Assembly: GCA_963931865.1 (NCBI GenBank)
Contig: OZ007509.1
Location: 6,216,882-6,280,881, forward strand
From: Axinella damicornis
Lineage: Eukaryota; Porifera; Demospongiae; Axinellida; Axinellidae
Length of the DNA stretch: 64,000 nucleotides
Reading direction: 5' to 3'
The notes beneath the pieces are model-generated. The model was not told the origin of the DNA, did not search any database, and saw only the letters and a list, made by a program, of their open reading frames with translations. Below, piece by piece: positions 22,195-32,414 of the stretch. The first letter of the stretch is position 1. Each line of letters opens with the position of its first letter. A program made the position numbers and the translations under genes.

Positions 22195-22429
22195 CTTCAT
22201 ATTCACCACCATCACTAACTTTGGTCCTCTGACCAGCTCCATCATCACGACGACCAGAAAGTTCTTTTCCATCCTTGGCTCTGTACTCATCTTCAGCAAC
22301 CCACTGCTAGCACGGCAATGGTGGGGTGTGGCCCTCGTATTTCTGGGGCTTGGAATGGACATGTATTTTGGACGCCCAGCAAAGTCAAAAGTGAAGAATA
22401 ATTCAGTGGCAGCATCTTCATCTGTATAG
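16851..22429 (+). CDS. SLC35B1: SLC35B1-type nucleotide-sugar transporter, seven exons
   Basis: Exons: 16851-17020, 19042-19133, 20300-20427, 20748-20957, 21088-21214, 21823-21929, 22193-22429. All introns are GT-AG and phases join cleanly (2, 1, 0, 0, 1, 0), giving 356 residues. This is somewhat longer than the roughly 320-residue vertebrate protein because of an extended N-terminus. Recognisable blocks are [22 protein letters not shown] (first membrane segment), [29 protein letters not shown] and the family signature [12 protein letters not shown] near the C-terminus. About ten hydrophobic segments fit the SLC35 multi-pass fold of the ER or Golgi membrane. SLC35B1 proteins exchange nucleotides across the ER membrane. 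The C-terminus lacks an obvious KKxx retrieval motif. The ATG is the first in frame before the hydrophobic start; an upstream in-frame ATG cannot be excluded. Confidence 0.93.
17846..18866. mobile_element. CAGTGGCGGATCTAG MITE with 5-bp target duplication, interrupted
   Basis: It starts CAGTGGCGGATCTAG and ends CTAGATCCGCCACTG, and is flanked by the direct repeat TCACC (17841-17845 and 18867-18871). It lies in intron 1 of the transporter gene. The interior is interrupted by the dimeric repeat at 17963-18520. The uninterrupted relative is 55040-55581. TIR sequence and 5-bp duplication suggest a hAT-like group; this assignment is inferred. Confidence 0.85.
17963..18520 (+). repeat. Dimeric repeat copy nested in a MITE
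   Basis: Begins gaggggcaaccgcactcctg and ends with two tandem copies of tacgcggcacaatttttcc...aggagtgtaa. The middle contains two related halves, each with ATGGCG followed by a GGTGAGTTT splice-donor-like site. Comparison with the uninterrupted MITE at 55 kb defines the insertion edges to within a few bases. Confidence 0.8.
19140..19490. repeat. Intronic minisatellite, unit about 110 bp
   Basis: About three units share gggcactggtcatatnat, gaagcagtagtagtctgggt and tgtggtctggtctgggttcc. It lies in intron 2 of the transporter gene just after its donor. Confidence 0.85.
20237..20268. repeat. C-rich tract before exon 3
   Basis: Near-pure C run. With the following ctctctccacctctcttccc it forms an extreme polypyrimidine tract leading to the exon 3 acceptor at 20298-20299. 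Confidence 0.9.
20446..20496. repeat. (TG)n microsatellite after exon 3 donor
   Basis: About 25 TG units, beginning within 20 bases of the donor at 20428. Val-Cys or His-Thr frames across it are artefacts. Confidence 0.95.
21215..21535. repeat. (TG)n-rich minisatellite after exon 5 donor
   Basis: Repeated gtgtgtgtgaggc(t/a) units extend over about 300 bases directly from the exon 5 donor gtgagtgtgtgg. The frames across it are not genes. Confidence 0.95.
22023..22192. repeat. (CA)n microsatellite abutting exon 7 acceptor
   Basis: About 170 bases of CA repeat with few interruptions run directly into the AG acceptor of exon 7, leaving no conventional polypyrimidine tract. Confidence 0.95.
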
Positions 22430-23336
22430 GTCTCCATTTCTGCAGTATTCTCTCTGTATTATACTAGCACCTCTGATGCCTGGCATCATTGATTACCAGA
22501 TTCTCTTTTGCACAACTGCACTACTAGTTTATCGCCATAATGACCAGCCTATGGAAAATCTGTCTGGTAACATTTACCCACGAGAGCCTTGGAACGAGGT
22601 TAGGTAACATTGGGCAGTTTTGTTGATACTCATTCCACACCTTCAGGCAGGAATTTGAGACTGCCAATAGAAACGTTGTATTGTCAATTATGAAGACGGC
22701 ACGTGCTTCCGCTGGGCACAAGCTGAGATCTCAAGACTATAGTACTGTTCACATAATTATGGCGCCGTTGCTACTCTTGCTAGATGTATAAGTGGTTGAC
22801 GTAATAAGTGCCCTGATTACATTCCCTGCACACTACGCCACTATATAATTATAGCTATAAACCGAATGGACACTATAATCCCTATTGCTTGTGTGTGAGT
22901 GCAGCTGCAATCTGCGCTGCTTGTGATACAGTGAAGCCTCTCAATAGAGGACACGTTGGGGACAAAATTTAACAGGTGTTTTGTACATTGTAGAGAGGTA
23001 ATTGTCTCTTCTCGATCAGATCTAGAACTTTGGAAGTTCAACACCTATAATTATAATAATTATAGGGAAACCAGGGACCTTGGAAGTTGGTAGTACTAGC
23101 TACCTCGGATCTCAAGGGTCCACTATTAGCTACCAGAGAACTTGGTGAGGGGTGGCAGCTGCTATTCCAGCTAAGGAATTGCACTGGCACTGCGGTTTGT
23201 GCGCCCTTGATCCAGGCGAATGTTATAAGGTCCTCGAGCTCAATCCAATCCTCAATGGCCACAGATCACTTGTATACAAAGCTGGTGTTCTTCGAGGAAG
23301 CAGGCCTTCTGCATCATCATCAGAAACAGCCTTTCA
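22430..23336. other. 3' flank of the transporter gene
   Basis: The 3' UTR presumably starts here, but no canonical AATAAA is obvious close to the stop. A segment around 22600-22730 is a diverged relative of 1820-1930. No other gene is seen. Confidence 0.4.
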
Positions 23337-24198
23337 CAGGGGCGGCGGCACGTATTTTCGATTGGGGGGGCAAGCCGGTGGCGTAGCCTACGCACGCTGC
23401 CGAAGGCAGTGCATAGAGGTGTGTAGAGCCGATCAGTCCGCGCGAAGCGCGGAAAATTTTTTTCGCCTTCATTTTTCAGTTATCAGGATGGGCTCTCGTG
23501 GCACCTTCGTGCTTCGTACTGCGCGTTCCAGATGTATGAGGATCGATGCTGCGCCAGATCAGCAACTCGATTCGCGTACATCACAAGGTTAGCCGAGTCA
23601 GCCTAGTACTTACAGCCCGTTTACACTAGCGCTCTGGATCGATCCAGCTCGAACTGGTTCGAATTATCTCGTAATGTAAACACGAACCGAATCGCACCGA
23701 TCCGCTCCGTACTGGACCACCAAACTCCATCGAACTGGTTCGATCCGGAGCGCTCCCGCCTCAAATGTAAACAGAATCGAACCCGTTGGTAGGGCGTGGA
23801 CGGGGGGCGTGTTGGTTGCCAATAGTATCCGAACCAGATCACGAAGGGTCCGGTTTCGAGACGAGGGGTTGTCATGGTGTTGTATATCGAATTCCCGAAC
23901 ATGACTAGTCTCGTGAGAATGCGGCCTGGGCATGTGACTAATCATGAACTTTGACCCCGAATCACATATACATGGAGCGCTCGGGCGGCGTAGTGTAAAC
24001 GCACTTCCCAGATCGATCTGCGTCGAACCGGAGCGAATCCGCCCTTCTCGGTCTGTAGTGTAAACGGGCTGTGAGTATAGGGCAGCCGTTGGCTGTTTAA
24101 TAGTAGCTTGCTAGGAGTTAGGGGGGGCGATGCCCCCCCTAAATATTTTTCGGGGGGGCGCTTGCCTCCCTGGCCCCCCCCCCGTGCCGCCGCCCCTG
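23337..24198. mobile_element. GC-rich TIR element with 5-bp target duplication
   Basis: Termini are CAGGGGCGGCGGCACG and CGTGCCGCCGCCCCTG. The direct repeat TTTCA flanks it (23332-23336 and 24199-24203). It is 862 bp, non-coding, and contains a second palindromic element. CAG...CTG ends and the 5-bp duplication match the CAGTGGCGG family in style. Confidence 0.85.
23613..24071. mobile_element. Nested element with CAGCCCGTTTACACTA ends
   Basis: CAGCCCGTTTACACTA at the left and its reverse complement TAGTGTAAACGGGCTG at the right bound 459 bp. The interior has repeated inverted words such as gaactggttcga and gtaaac. I could not define a clean target duplication. Confidence 0.7.
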
Positions 24199-24240
24199 TT
24201 TCAGTTAGTGGGATTAATGACCCCCACATCTATGACCGCA

Positions 24241-24731
24241 CACTGTAAAAACTGACTAGTGAACGTCACCACCTGGTAGTGATATCTGTGGCAGAACGAA
24301 GTGACGATCACCACCAATAGACCTTATTCGGCTAACGCGCGCGCCGACACTGGCGGCAAATTCCAATCACTTGCGTGGGCGTTCCACACAGCTGCAACTG
24401 TTACAAACCATCCTTTTGCGAGCCCTCTGCACGTTTCCAGGTTACAATCATCAGTTAATACAGTACATTAATTTGTGTAGGCATAAGAAAACGACGTTGG
24501 AAGCGAGACGAGCACATTCACAGAGAGAAGTCACGAAGTTTGCGAAAGCGCTCCAACACTGCCGTAGGGCTGCAAGCCCACAAACGAGCTTATTGCCAAG
24601 TCCACGCAGGGTGGGCCAAACGTTTGAACGCATTTATGGACTGTAAAGACACTTGCCTCACTGTAGCTGCTCTGCAGAACACATCCGGCAAACTCGCGGC
24701 GAGCCCCACCTCCTCAAAACACACCCACCTA
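24241..24731 (+). repeat. Left long terminal inverted repeat
   Basis: 491 bp matching the reverse complement of 28383-28850. The main difference is about 23 bp (near 24294-24316) present only on the left, plus a few substitutions. It ends 32 bases before the transposase ATG, so it probably contains that gene's promoter. Confidence 0.9.
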
Positions 24732-24763
24732 GTACCTCGAGCCACGCCCAGCGAGTAGCAGTG

Positions 24764-26125
24764 ATGGTGAATGTTTGTGTTGTGTGTGGAGTACGCCAAA
24801 GTTCTGAGACAACTGCCAAAGCAATTGTGTATCATCATATTCCACCACAGAATCAGGCAAGAAAGAGAAAGAAGTGGCTAGAGGGATTGCAACTACAAGA
24901 GAATGAAGTTAGCGGTGCAACCAGGGTTTGTAGCAAACATTTCAGGGACAGTGTGCCGTATGCAACCTTGGGTAAAAGTATGGGTGAATATGTGGATCCC
25001 ACTAAGCGACGCAGACTAACACGTACACCTCTGCCACTGCCACCCACCACTTCAACACCGACAGAGGTGGAGAGCAGTCCAGACAGCAGGATACATTGCG
25101 TCAATTGTATTGCCTTACAAACTGAAATCAAACAAATGCAAGATGCCCTGGTGAAAAGTAAGTTTGGAATCCATACTTTGGAAGGTGACGACTCCCTCAC
25201 TAGGTTCTATACAGGATTTCCTTCCTTTGGAGTATTCAGCGCATTTTATGCATTTCTTGGGCCATCCGTTAATCAGCTCACGTACTGGGGAACAGATGAG
25301 CCAAAGTCAAAGAATGCTTCCCGAACCAAACTCCATCCAATGGACCAGCTGTTGATGACATTAATGCGCCTTCGTCTGAATCTAGAGGAGCAAGACCTAG
25401 CCATACGATTCGAAATATCACAGCCAACTGTATCAAAGTATTTCATAACCTGGGTTAGTTTTCTGTACCGGCACTTGTCAGAAATTGATTGGTGGCCGTC
25501 ACGAGAGTGTGTATTCTCAGCCAGCCCGGTGCCATTTAAGGAGAAGTATCCTCTGGTTTTTGCCATCATTGATGCAACAGAAGTCTTCATTGAGACACCA
25601 AGTGATCTCTTTTTGCAGTCATCAACATGGTCAAGCTATAAATCACACAACACCTGCAAGTTTCTAGTTGCTTGCACCCCCAATGGCTGCATCTGCTTCA
25701 TCTCAGAGGGGTATGTAGGGTCCATTTCTGACGTTGAGCTTACAAAAGTTTCAGGTTTCCTTGATAGAATTTCAAAATGTCCAGGAACAGCTGTGATGGC
25801 TGACAAAGGGTTCACAATCAAGGACATGTTGAAATCAGTAAATGTTGATCTCAATATTCCCCCTTTCGTCGCTGGCAAGGCACAGTTGCTCCCATCACAA
25901 GTCCAAGATGGTCGTAACATTGCATCACTTCGCATACACGTGGAGAGGGCGATTAATAGAATAAAGAACTTCCAAATTCTGAAGGGTGTCTTCCACTTGA
26001 ACTCTGCAAGGCTTCTAAATCAGATCATCACTGTATGCGCATACTTAACAAATTTTCAACCTGTCCTTGTACCACCATCATTGCCTGTGGGGTCCACAGT
26101 GGAACGACAACAGTCTGAGGAATAA
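24764..26125 (+). CDS. THAP-domain DDE transposase
   Basis: 453 residues, uninterrupted. Residues 1-60 form a THAP zinc finger: CVVC near the start and CSKHF about 50 residues later fit C-x2-C...C-x2-H. The middle has a helix-turn-helix region (LHPMDQLLMTLMRLRLNLEE, ISQPTVSKYF). The catalytic core has the three expected acidic sites: Asp in AIIDATEVFIETP, Asp in VMADKGF, and Glu in RIHVERAINRIKNF. This is the DDE_Tnp_4 (IS5/Harbinger-related) arrangement. THAP probably binds the element's ends and the core performs strand transfer. The ATG chosen is the last before the zinc finger. An in-frame ATG at 24653 lies inside the TIR and would add 37 residues also encoded in the opposite TIR, so it is less likely. 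Confidence 0.92.
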   Translation: MVNVCVVCGVRQSSETTAKAIVYHHIPPQNQARKRKKWLEGLQLQENEVSGATRVCSKHFRDSVPYATLGKSMGEYVDPTKRRRLTRTPLPLPPTTSTPTEVESSPDSRIHCVNCIALQTEIKQMQDALVKSKFGIHTLEGDDSLTRFYTGFPSFGVFSAFYAFLGPSVNQLTYWGTDEPKSKNASRTKLHPMDQLLMTLMRLRLNLEEQDLAIRFEISQPTVSKYFITWVSFLYRHLSEIDWWPSRECVFSASPVPFKEKYPLVFAIIDATEVFIETPSDLFLQSSTWSSYKSHNTCKFLVACTPNGCICFISEGYVGSISDVELTKVSGFLDRISKCPGTAVMADKGFTIKDMLKSVNVDLNIPPFVAGKAQLLPSQVQDGRNIASLRIHVERAINRIKNFQILKGVFHLNSARLLNQIITVCAYLTNFQPVLVPPSLPVGSTVERQQSEE

Positions 26126-26417
26126 CTCATCTGTTTTTCAGTGCATGTTTTCTTTTTGTAGCAGCGATTCTGTCTTGCTATGATCCTTGCATAAAGAGCA
26201 CACGTGGTCCATAATTATGTCACGTGCTGAAAATTATACTCTGATCATGTGCATGTGACTCACATGTGAATGCGTGCCCACCATCGTACCGTGCATGCTG
26301 CCATCAGATCAAGACGATCCTGTACACATCGTCATGTAAGTCATGTAAGATCGACAGTTACAAAGACAAGAGAGTATTAATGAAAACAAAAAATGACAGC
26401 AACTAGCTTAATGACAC

Positions 26418-28370
26418 TCATCTTAGATCTCTTACAGGTTTACAAACTGGGATATTGGGTGATACAATCTCTGGTGCAATACATCCCTTGTAAAATTCAA
26501 CCAGTTTGGGTAGAAGGACTTTCATGTACGTTGCATCATAAGGAATCCGTTCTATAAGCATTCCTTCTGTTGTCCATACTACAAAGTCGCACCAATTTCG
26601 TTTTCCGATGACCATTTGTCCCTGTACTTGTGCGTAGTACTTGTGTGACTGCTTCAGATGGAAAATGTTGCTTTTGTCAAAAAAGCCACAGAAGTCCTTG
26701 TCCGAACATGCCAATGCTGGGCTGACCTCTCTGTGCTTGTATGGACATTTTATTTGTAGGAAGCCGTATGGATCGTTTGGAGAGGTAGGATCATACACAC
26801 ACCTATCTGGCGACGCTCCAAGGAATGGGTGGGTTTCGCTAACAAGGAATCCAATCTTTGACACTATGACCCCTCCATTACCATTCTTCCTGTGGTACTC
26901 AGTATATGTACTCACTGCTGCTGCTTCCTTTTCCCTTCCCCAGACAATGGCTGGTATGTGGCTGATGTCCTGAGGGTACAGTATTTGTTTCACCAAACCC
27001 TCAGGCTTGGAATTGGTGAGAACTTTGCCAAAATTGGATGCAGTTAATCGATGCTTTCGGCTTGTATGCCATTCCCTGCACTGACTCTGTTCTCGTGTAT
27101 TACTCTCCACGCTCCTCCTCTCATCCTCTGACAGTGTCAGTGTCTTGATGAGCACCTCGACCTGCTGTGGTATATCCTCCTCCGGCACCCTGTACTGACT
27201 GGTCAATGTCTCATCCATCAGTACTGAGACTCCAAGTTTCGGCTCAAGATTTCGGACTGATGAGAGGAATGTCAAAAGGTTAGTAGGTGCTGTGTCGCGT
27301 AGGTGTATTGGTCTTGGGTCAAACTCCTCAATTGTGTCTCGCTTCCTCTTCTGAGGACCAAACTGGTGTTTCTTGAATGCTACTTCACTGATACGGAGAT
27401 TTGATTCTTTTCTCTTTCTCGGTTGTTTCCATTGACATTGGAATGAGGTGACAGGAAGAGGTTGCTGATCATCTTCATTCTCCGAGTCACTAGTTTCTTG
27501 CTGTGAAGGAGTCATGAAGTGGTGTCCTTTCAGTCCAACAAGGTAGTGAAGTACTGCCGAAACATGGACACAACTTGCAGAAAGGCTGCAGGAAGTGAGG
27601 AACATTATTATTACACAGTATAATAATAATTTAAGTGTACTACAACATACCCAGCAATACACTTGCATTGTGCCCTCTCAACTTTTGCTGTCTGGTGATT
27701 TATGAGAAGGTCTACCACATACACCTCATCCTTCATCGATGGGAATACTTTTGCTCGCACAAAGCAAATGCATGGGTTTTGCATGTTGATGGCAACACTT
27801 TGAACCCTTCCAGATGCCCAGAATTTGTATCCCCGTATAAGAGCTCGAAATCGGCCACTGCTGCTGTCATAGCCAACCCCCAAGGCCATATATCTGTACA
27901 ATTCTCCGGGCGAGAGATTTGGGAGTGCAACGGAACACTGTGAATAATTATCTCCTTTGATTTCGGTCCATCCAAGTGGTGGGATTTTTGTTGGTATTGG
28001 CAGGGGTGGTATGGTGTTGCCGTCCTGTATCAGCCGGACCCTTTTCTTTTCCAGGTAGCTTCCATCAACATCTACTACACTGGCACCCTTCTCCTTAGCT
28101 TCAAGAATCCTATATAATAGTAAACAATGTACTATTTGACACGTACTAACAGATTATTCATTTGGTTCTCTCAGACTCTCACCTGCTTATCAAAGTTGCT
28201 TTTGTTGCACTTTTTGGAGGTTCTGGCTGGCCATGGCAAACCAACCACCATCTCAAAGCACTCTTATGGTGTTTCTCTAGTGGCTCTGAGAGTGCAGCAC
28301 CATCGACATCGTGTTCAGTTAGCACTAGTTGAGCAGAGTTGCTTGCCTGCTCCGCGGTACCGTTCTCCAT
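26418..28370 (-). CDS. SWIM zinc-finger and YqaJ nuclease protein, three exons
   Basis: Exons on the minus strand: 28370-28183, 28109-27651, 27585-26418, with GT-AG introns (73 and 65 bp) and matching phases, giving 604 residues. The exon 2-3 junction reconstitutes a SWIM finger: CKC from exon 2 and CVHV from exon 3. The C-terminal third is a YqaJ-type viral recombinase/lambda exonuclease-like domain: TASNFGKVL, WGREKEAAA, LGASPDRCVYD, IKCPYKH and YYAQVQGQM. The family normally has E-x-K at the third metal site, but this copy reads QIKCP (codon CAA), which may inactivate it. It is convergent with the transposase and starts 12 bases inside the right TIR. Its role in transposition is not established; DNA end processing or repair is a reasonable inference. 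Confidence 0.88.
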
Positions 28371-28382
28371 GGGCGTGGCTGG

Positions 28383-28850
28383 AGGTGGGTGTGTTTTGAG
28401 GAGGTGGGGCTCGCCGCGAGTTTGCCGGATGTGTTCTGCAGAGCAGCTACAGTGAGGCAAGTGTCTTTACAGTCTATAAATGCGTTCAAACGTTTGGCCC
28501 ACCCTGCGTGGACTTGGCAATAAGCTCGTTTGTGGGCTTGCAGCCCTACGGCAGTGTTGGAGCGCTTTCGCAAACTTCGTGACTTCTCTCTGTGAATGTG
28601 CTCGTCTCGCTTCCAACGTCGTTTTCTTATGCCTACACAAATTAATGTACTGTATTAACTGATGATTGTAACCTGGAAACGTGCAGAGGGCTCGCAAAAG
28701 GATGGTTTGTAACAGTTGCAGCTGTGTGGAACGCCCACGCAAGTGATTGGAATTTGCCGCCAGTGTCGGCGCGCGCGTTAGCCGAATAAGGTCTATTGCC
28801 ACAGATATCACTACCAGGTAGTGACGTTCACTAAATCAGTTTTTACAGTG
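28383..28850 (-). repeat. Right long terminal inverted repeat
   Basis: 468 bp, reverse complement of the left TIR. It ends CAGTG at 28850. The YqaJ gene's ATG is immediately inside it, so it likely carries that promoter. Confidence 0.9.
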
Positions 28851-29229
28851 CATGTGTATACTGCTGGGCATGCACATTAATGTCAAAACCTTGAGCAGTG
28901 GGTACAATACCTGCCAAAGCATACTGTGCTATGCATGGCTTCAAAAATCTATCTCACTAGCTACACTCCTAAAATTTGCAAGTTGCAGAAAAAGCATTCA
29001 GTCCTGTAATGGCGGAATACTGACGGAATATATGGCACCGGAAGTCATATATTAGGTCCAGGGCAGGCCCTGTCGTCGAATAACGGTACCAGAGCCTATA
29101 GCCTCTTTCTCAGGCCGTCGTCTGCCTGTCGCGCGCGCATCGCATACGTGACCTTTGAACCCTTGTCAGATAGCTATATATAGCTGGCAGAAGGCCTGGT
29201 ATCACTCCTATGTCATTTACATTAATTAA

Positions 29230-29640
29230 GGTTACGGGATACTCGTGCGCGCGCAGTGCGAAATGTATTGGGAAATCTATACTTAAGCTCGCTAACCAAA
29301 AAATCTCTGGTACGAAGAGCGTGAGCAACTTGATTCTGGCGGTGGAGGTACGCTGTCACAAGGTGCAGGGCATGACGGAAGCTTTTTTTGATAGCATATT
29401 CCCTGGCAAATGTATCTGCTGTCTCGCTCAAGAAAAGCGGTAAATACGGCTTTTTGGTGAACTGAACTGCTCGTTTTTGCAAGGCTATACAGCGTATCGG
29501 TAACAGTCCAATCGCCACCGTACCGGAAATCCATTCACGCCTGTTTACAACGCCACGCGTATGCGTAACGGGGAACATTTCCGGAAGTATGCGGTATAGC
29601 GAAATCTGAAGTAATGAAGTGACCGCACAAAAATGGTTAT
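29230..29640. repeat. Dispersed repeat, inverted partner at 32150-32397
   Basis: After TTAA, GGTTACGGGATACTCG starts a segment matching 32397 leftwards on the other strand, including gtgacagcgtacctccacct and gcagtccaatcgcca words. Confidence 0.8.
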
Positions 29641-30769
29641 AACTTCGGATGTGGTGTAGTGATTTTAATAATTTTTGGTATGCAAGCTCAGCTACAGCAG
29701 CTCTACGCACAAATACATGTGTAAAGTTTGTAGCTTACTCAGAACGAGAGATATGAGCTGACAACTGGATTTGAGTGAAAATGAGCACCATCTTCACAAA
29801 AATTGGTGCCGTTTGCATTAACCAACTCCTGGACAGCTATTGCAGGTATTTTGTTCAAGAAGTATGAATGCTATAGTTAGGGTTTACATCAGTTTCCGTG
29901 TTCCAGCAATGCAAATGGTATAAACAGTCCACAAAATTTTAATGCATGCGGGAATGAGAAAATGTATAGTCACCGGCATTAACATAGCTATTAGCTACTG
30001 CATGACAGGGAACTCTACATAGAGGCTCTGAAGTCTGTTCCTGAGTCAGTAGATGGTACAGAGCACTTCACACTTCAAGATGAAAGTATAAAGTGCTAGC
30101 AAACAGAGTCAGCAGATATTATTCAGGTTCAGCTAACAGCGTCCAAAGTTCAACCTGGCCAGTGCAGCTTCTGCTCACTGCTCTGCAAGAAGAGTAATCC
30201 AAGGTACACACATCCTATAGCAGTGAAAGAAAAATAGAGGGAAGGGTACGTACATGCTGACCACACTGGCATATGAGGAACTCTGTGATCATTTGGTGCA
30301 ATATTGGTGCAATTAACACCTGCATGCAACTGATCATTCCTAACAGGTGCAATCAGAAATGTATTGGAAACATGCTGACTGAGAGATATTTTGTAGAATA
30401 AGTCTTTATGCTTTGTATGTATTAACAATTCCAACCCACAGTGGTGTTCTGTATGGATTCACAATGCTAGTGATACCAAATTTGTGTGATAAAAGTTATT
30501 CCTCTTTCCGCCGATCACGTGAATGTTGTTGGATGTATTGAGTATAGGATTAGTGGGGGCGTGTCTCACTTAGCCGTGAAAAATACCGACGTACTCGAAT
30601 TATGCGCACTGTAGAGAAAATTCCAACGCAGAGCGTCATTGTGCAATGTGCGAGGATTCTAAAAATACCCACTTTGTGTAGTCTATCTAGCACTCTGTGT
30701 CCGCCGATTGCGTTTAAAGATCTACCGAGAAGAAGCAGAACGAACACGGTGCAGTCAATGACAACTCAC

Positions 30770-30837
30770 CGCCCGTATTTTACCAGCGTTCCTGCCGCGT
30801 TGTTCAGCAGCTTGGAGGTGACGGACTTGGAGCTCAT
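30770..30837 (-). CDS. Candidate first coding exon in a GC-rich island
   Basis: On the minus strand an ATG opens 22 codons (MSSKSVTSKLLNNAAGTLVK and two more) and runs into a good donor, CG|GTGAGT. The surrounding 300 bases are GC- and CpG-rich compared with neighbours. The peptide loosely resembles N-termini of small mitochondrial inner-membrane proteins, but I could not find the remaining exons, so this is speculative. Confidence 0.25.
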
Positions 30838-31540
30838 CGGTCTCTGCGTGACTGGATGACTTATCCCGGGCCCGAGAAAGCGAGTACGCCAGCGCTGTTT
30901 ACTGTAGCGCTATCCGGGAAGATGAACGGTCAAGCGTCGATATCGCGCGGGGCGCGCATGTCCAGCTAACATCAAAGGCAACAGGGCCAAACGTGCTAAT
31001 AGTTTGTTATTAGCGCTATGATCGTTTTTGCTCAAAACTTCTTGATATGATGCATTTAATTTAGCACAGGCTCCAGGAGATGCTCGATAAGAGGGTCCGG
31101 TTATAGAATTTGATGCAGAGCCAGGGTAGGGCATAGCATTCCCTATAGGGTTGTGTATACTGATCATTACAAAACGCAGTCTAGTCACTAGCCCCTCTCC
31201 GCCCGGCCGGTCAAGCGGCAAAGTCGCGCGCCGCGAGCGGAGGGCGGAGAGGGTCTACCAAACATTGCACTTGATCACGTTTCTCTGGAATGCCAATTAC
31301 ATGTACCTGTGAACCAGTGAAATGCCAGCTGGAGCTGAGGACGACTTCTGTACGCTTGGAGGCATCCAGGTTGGACTAGTTTAGCTTGAGTGTAGGCTAT
31401 TAGACGCTCTCTGCCAGGCTGATACGGGAGGTACCAGTGAACATACATGTAGACAGGATAGCCTGATAGGCACAATTGGTTCTAAGTGGCTACATGTGGC
31501 TAAGTGGTTGCAGATGCAAGACAGGATGTGCAGCCATTAG

Positions 31541-31789
31541 TTGTCGCTATCAAATGAACGGCAGACAGAGGACCTGGATGCCACAGCATTATTTGTACCA
31601 TTGGGGCTCACCTTCCATGTGAGAGTGACAGATCTCGAAGTACATGTAGACGATATAATACAGGAGCCCGGTCCAGCAGAAGACAATGATATTCTGCCAG
31701 AAAGACTGGATATGAGAGATGGTGAAGAGCTAGATGAGGTTATAAAACATGAATTCAGTGAAGATAGTGATCATGAATTAAAATTATAG
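31541..31789 (+). CDS. Small acidic open frame, unknown
   Basis: An 82-residue frame rich in Asp and Glu follows an acceptor-like cattag and ends in a stop at 31789. It could be the last exon of an unseen gene or chance. No family is recognised. Confidence 0.2.
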   Translation: MSLSNERQTEDLDATALFVPLGLTFHVRVTDLEVHVDDIIQEPGPAEDNDILPERLDMRDGEELDEVIKHEFSEDSDHELKL

Positions 31790-32414
31790 TGGCCTTATGT
31801 TGTTGTGTGTATCAATGTGTGCATGTTTAATCCTCTGCACTGAGAAATCATCCGGATCAGGGTTCATCCACAAACTTAGAAGTCATCCTGCCAGTTCAGT
31901 AGACCCATAGCTAACTGCTAATAGCACTAACACCCGTGTTCCAGCCCCTAGGAAGAAGATATACCACTGAACGTCACATTTGACCTTTCAAAAAGGTAAA
32001 CATGAGCACACTAAGTGCTAATTCCCTTTATGCTCGCCGTCTTTGACCAAGATAAGGTCGATTTTATTACAACCATACTCCTACTTACCTCGAACCAGTG
32101 TAGCCCGACCCTTCGCCATCTTCGAGGAGAGAAATAACATCGCTAGAACTGCACGATGTAAAAAACGCCATTTTCAGACAGGAAGTGACCGTACGCTGCA
32201 ATTAAAATCCCGGAAGTTTGTACGTTGGCGATTGGACTGCTAAAAGCTTCCGTCATGCCCTGCACCTTGTGACAGCGTACCTCCACCTCCAGAATCAAGT
32301 TGCTCGCGCTGTTCGTACCAGAGATTCTTGGCTAGCGAGCTTAAGTATGCATTTCCCAATACATTTCGCACGGCGCGCGCACGAGTATCCCGTAACCTTA
32401 AGGTTACGGGATCG

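Larger units (their letters stand above)
24241..28850. mobile_element. Two-gene DNA transposon (THAP-DDE plus SWIM-YqaJ), ISL2EU-like
   Basis: A 4.61-kb unit bounded by CACTGTAAAAACTGA and its reverse complement, with a possible 2-bp duplication CA (24239-24240 and 28851-28852). Long TIRs flank two convergent genes: a transposase with THAP and DDE domains (+) and a spliced SWIM-YqaJ nuclease (-). A transposase paired with a YqaJ exonuclease is the organisation described for the ISL2EU superfamily of eukaryotic DNA transposons; the assignment rests on this gene pairing and not on a database match. TIR arms are near-identical, so the insertion looks young. The transposase frame is intact. Confidence 0.88.

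Noticed and set aside
21420..22437. Long Val-Cys, His-Thr and Thr-His repeat frames on both strands
   Set aside because: They are translations of TG/CA microsatellites in introns of the transporter gene; only the parts corresponding to exons 6 and 7 are real.
28179..28811. Frames MPHCSCSAEHIRQTRGEP and MRKRSNTAVGLQAHKRA repeated at 24.5 and 28.4 kb
   Set aside because: They are the two TIRs of the transposon; identical peptides reflect the inverted repeat, not two genes.
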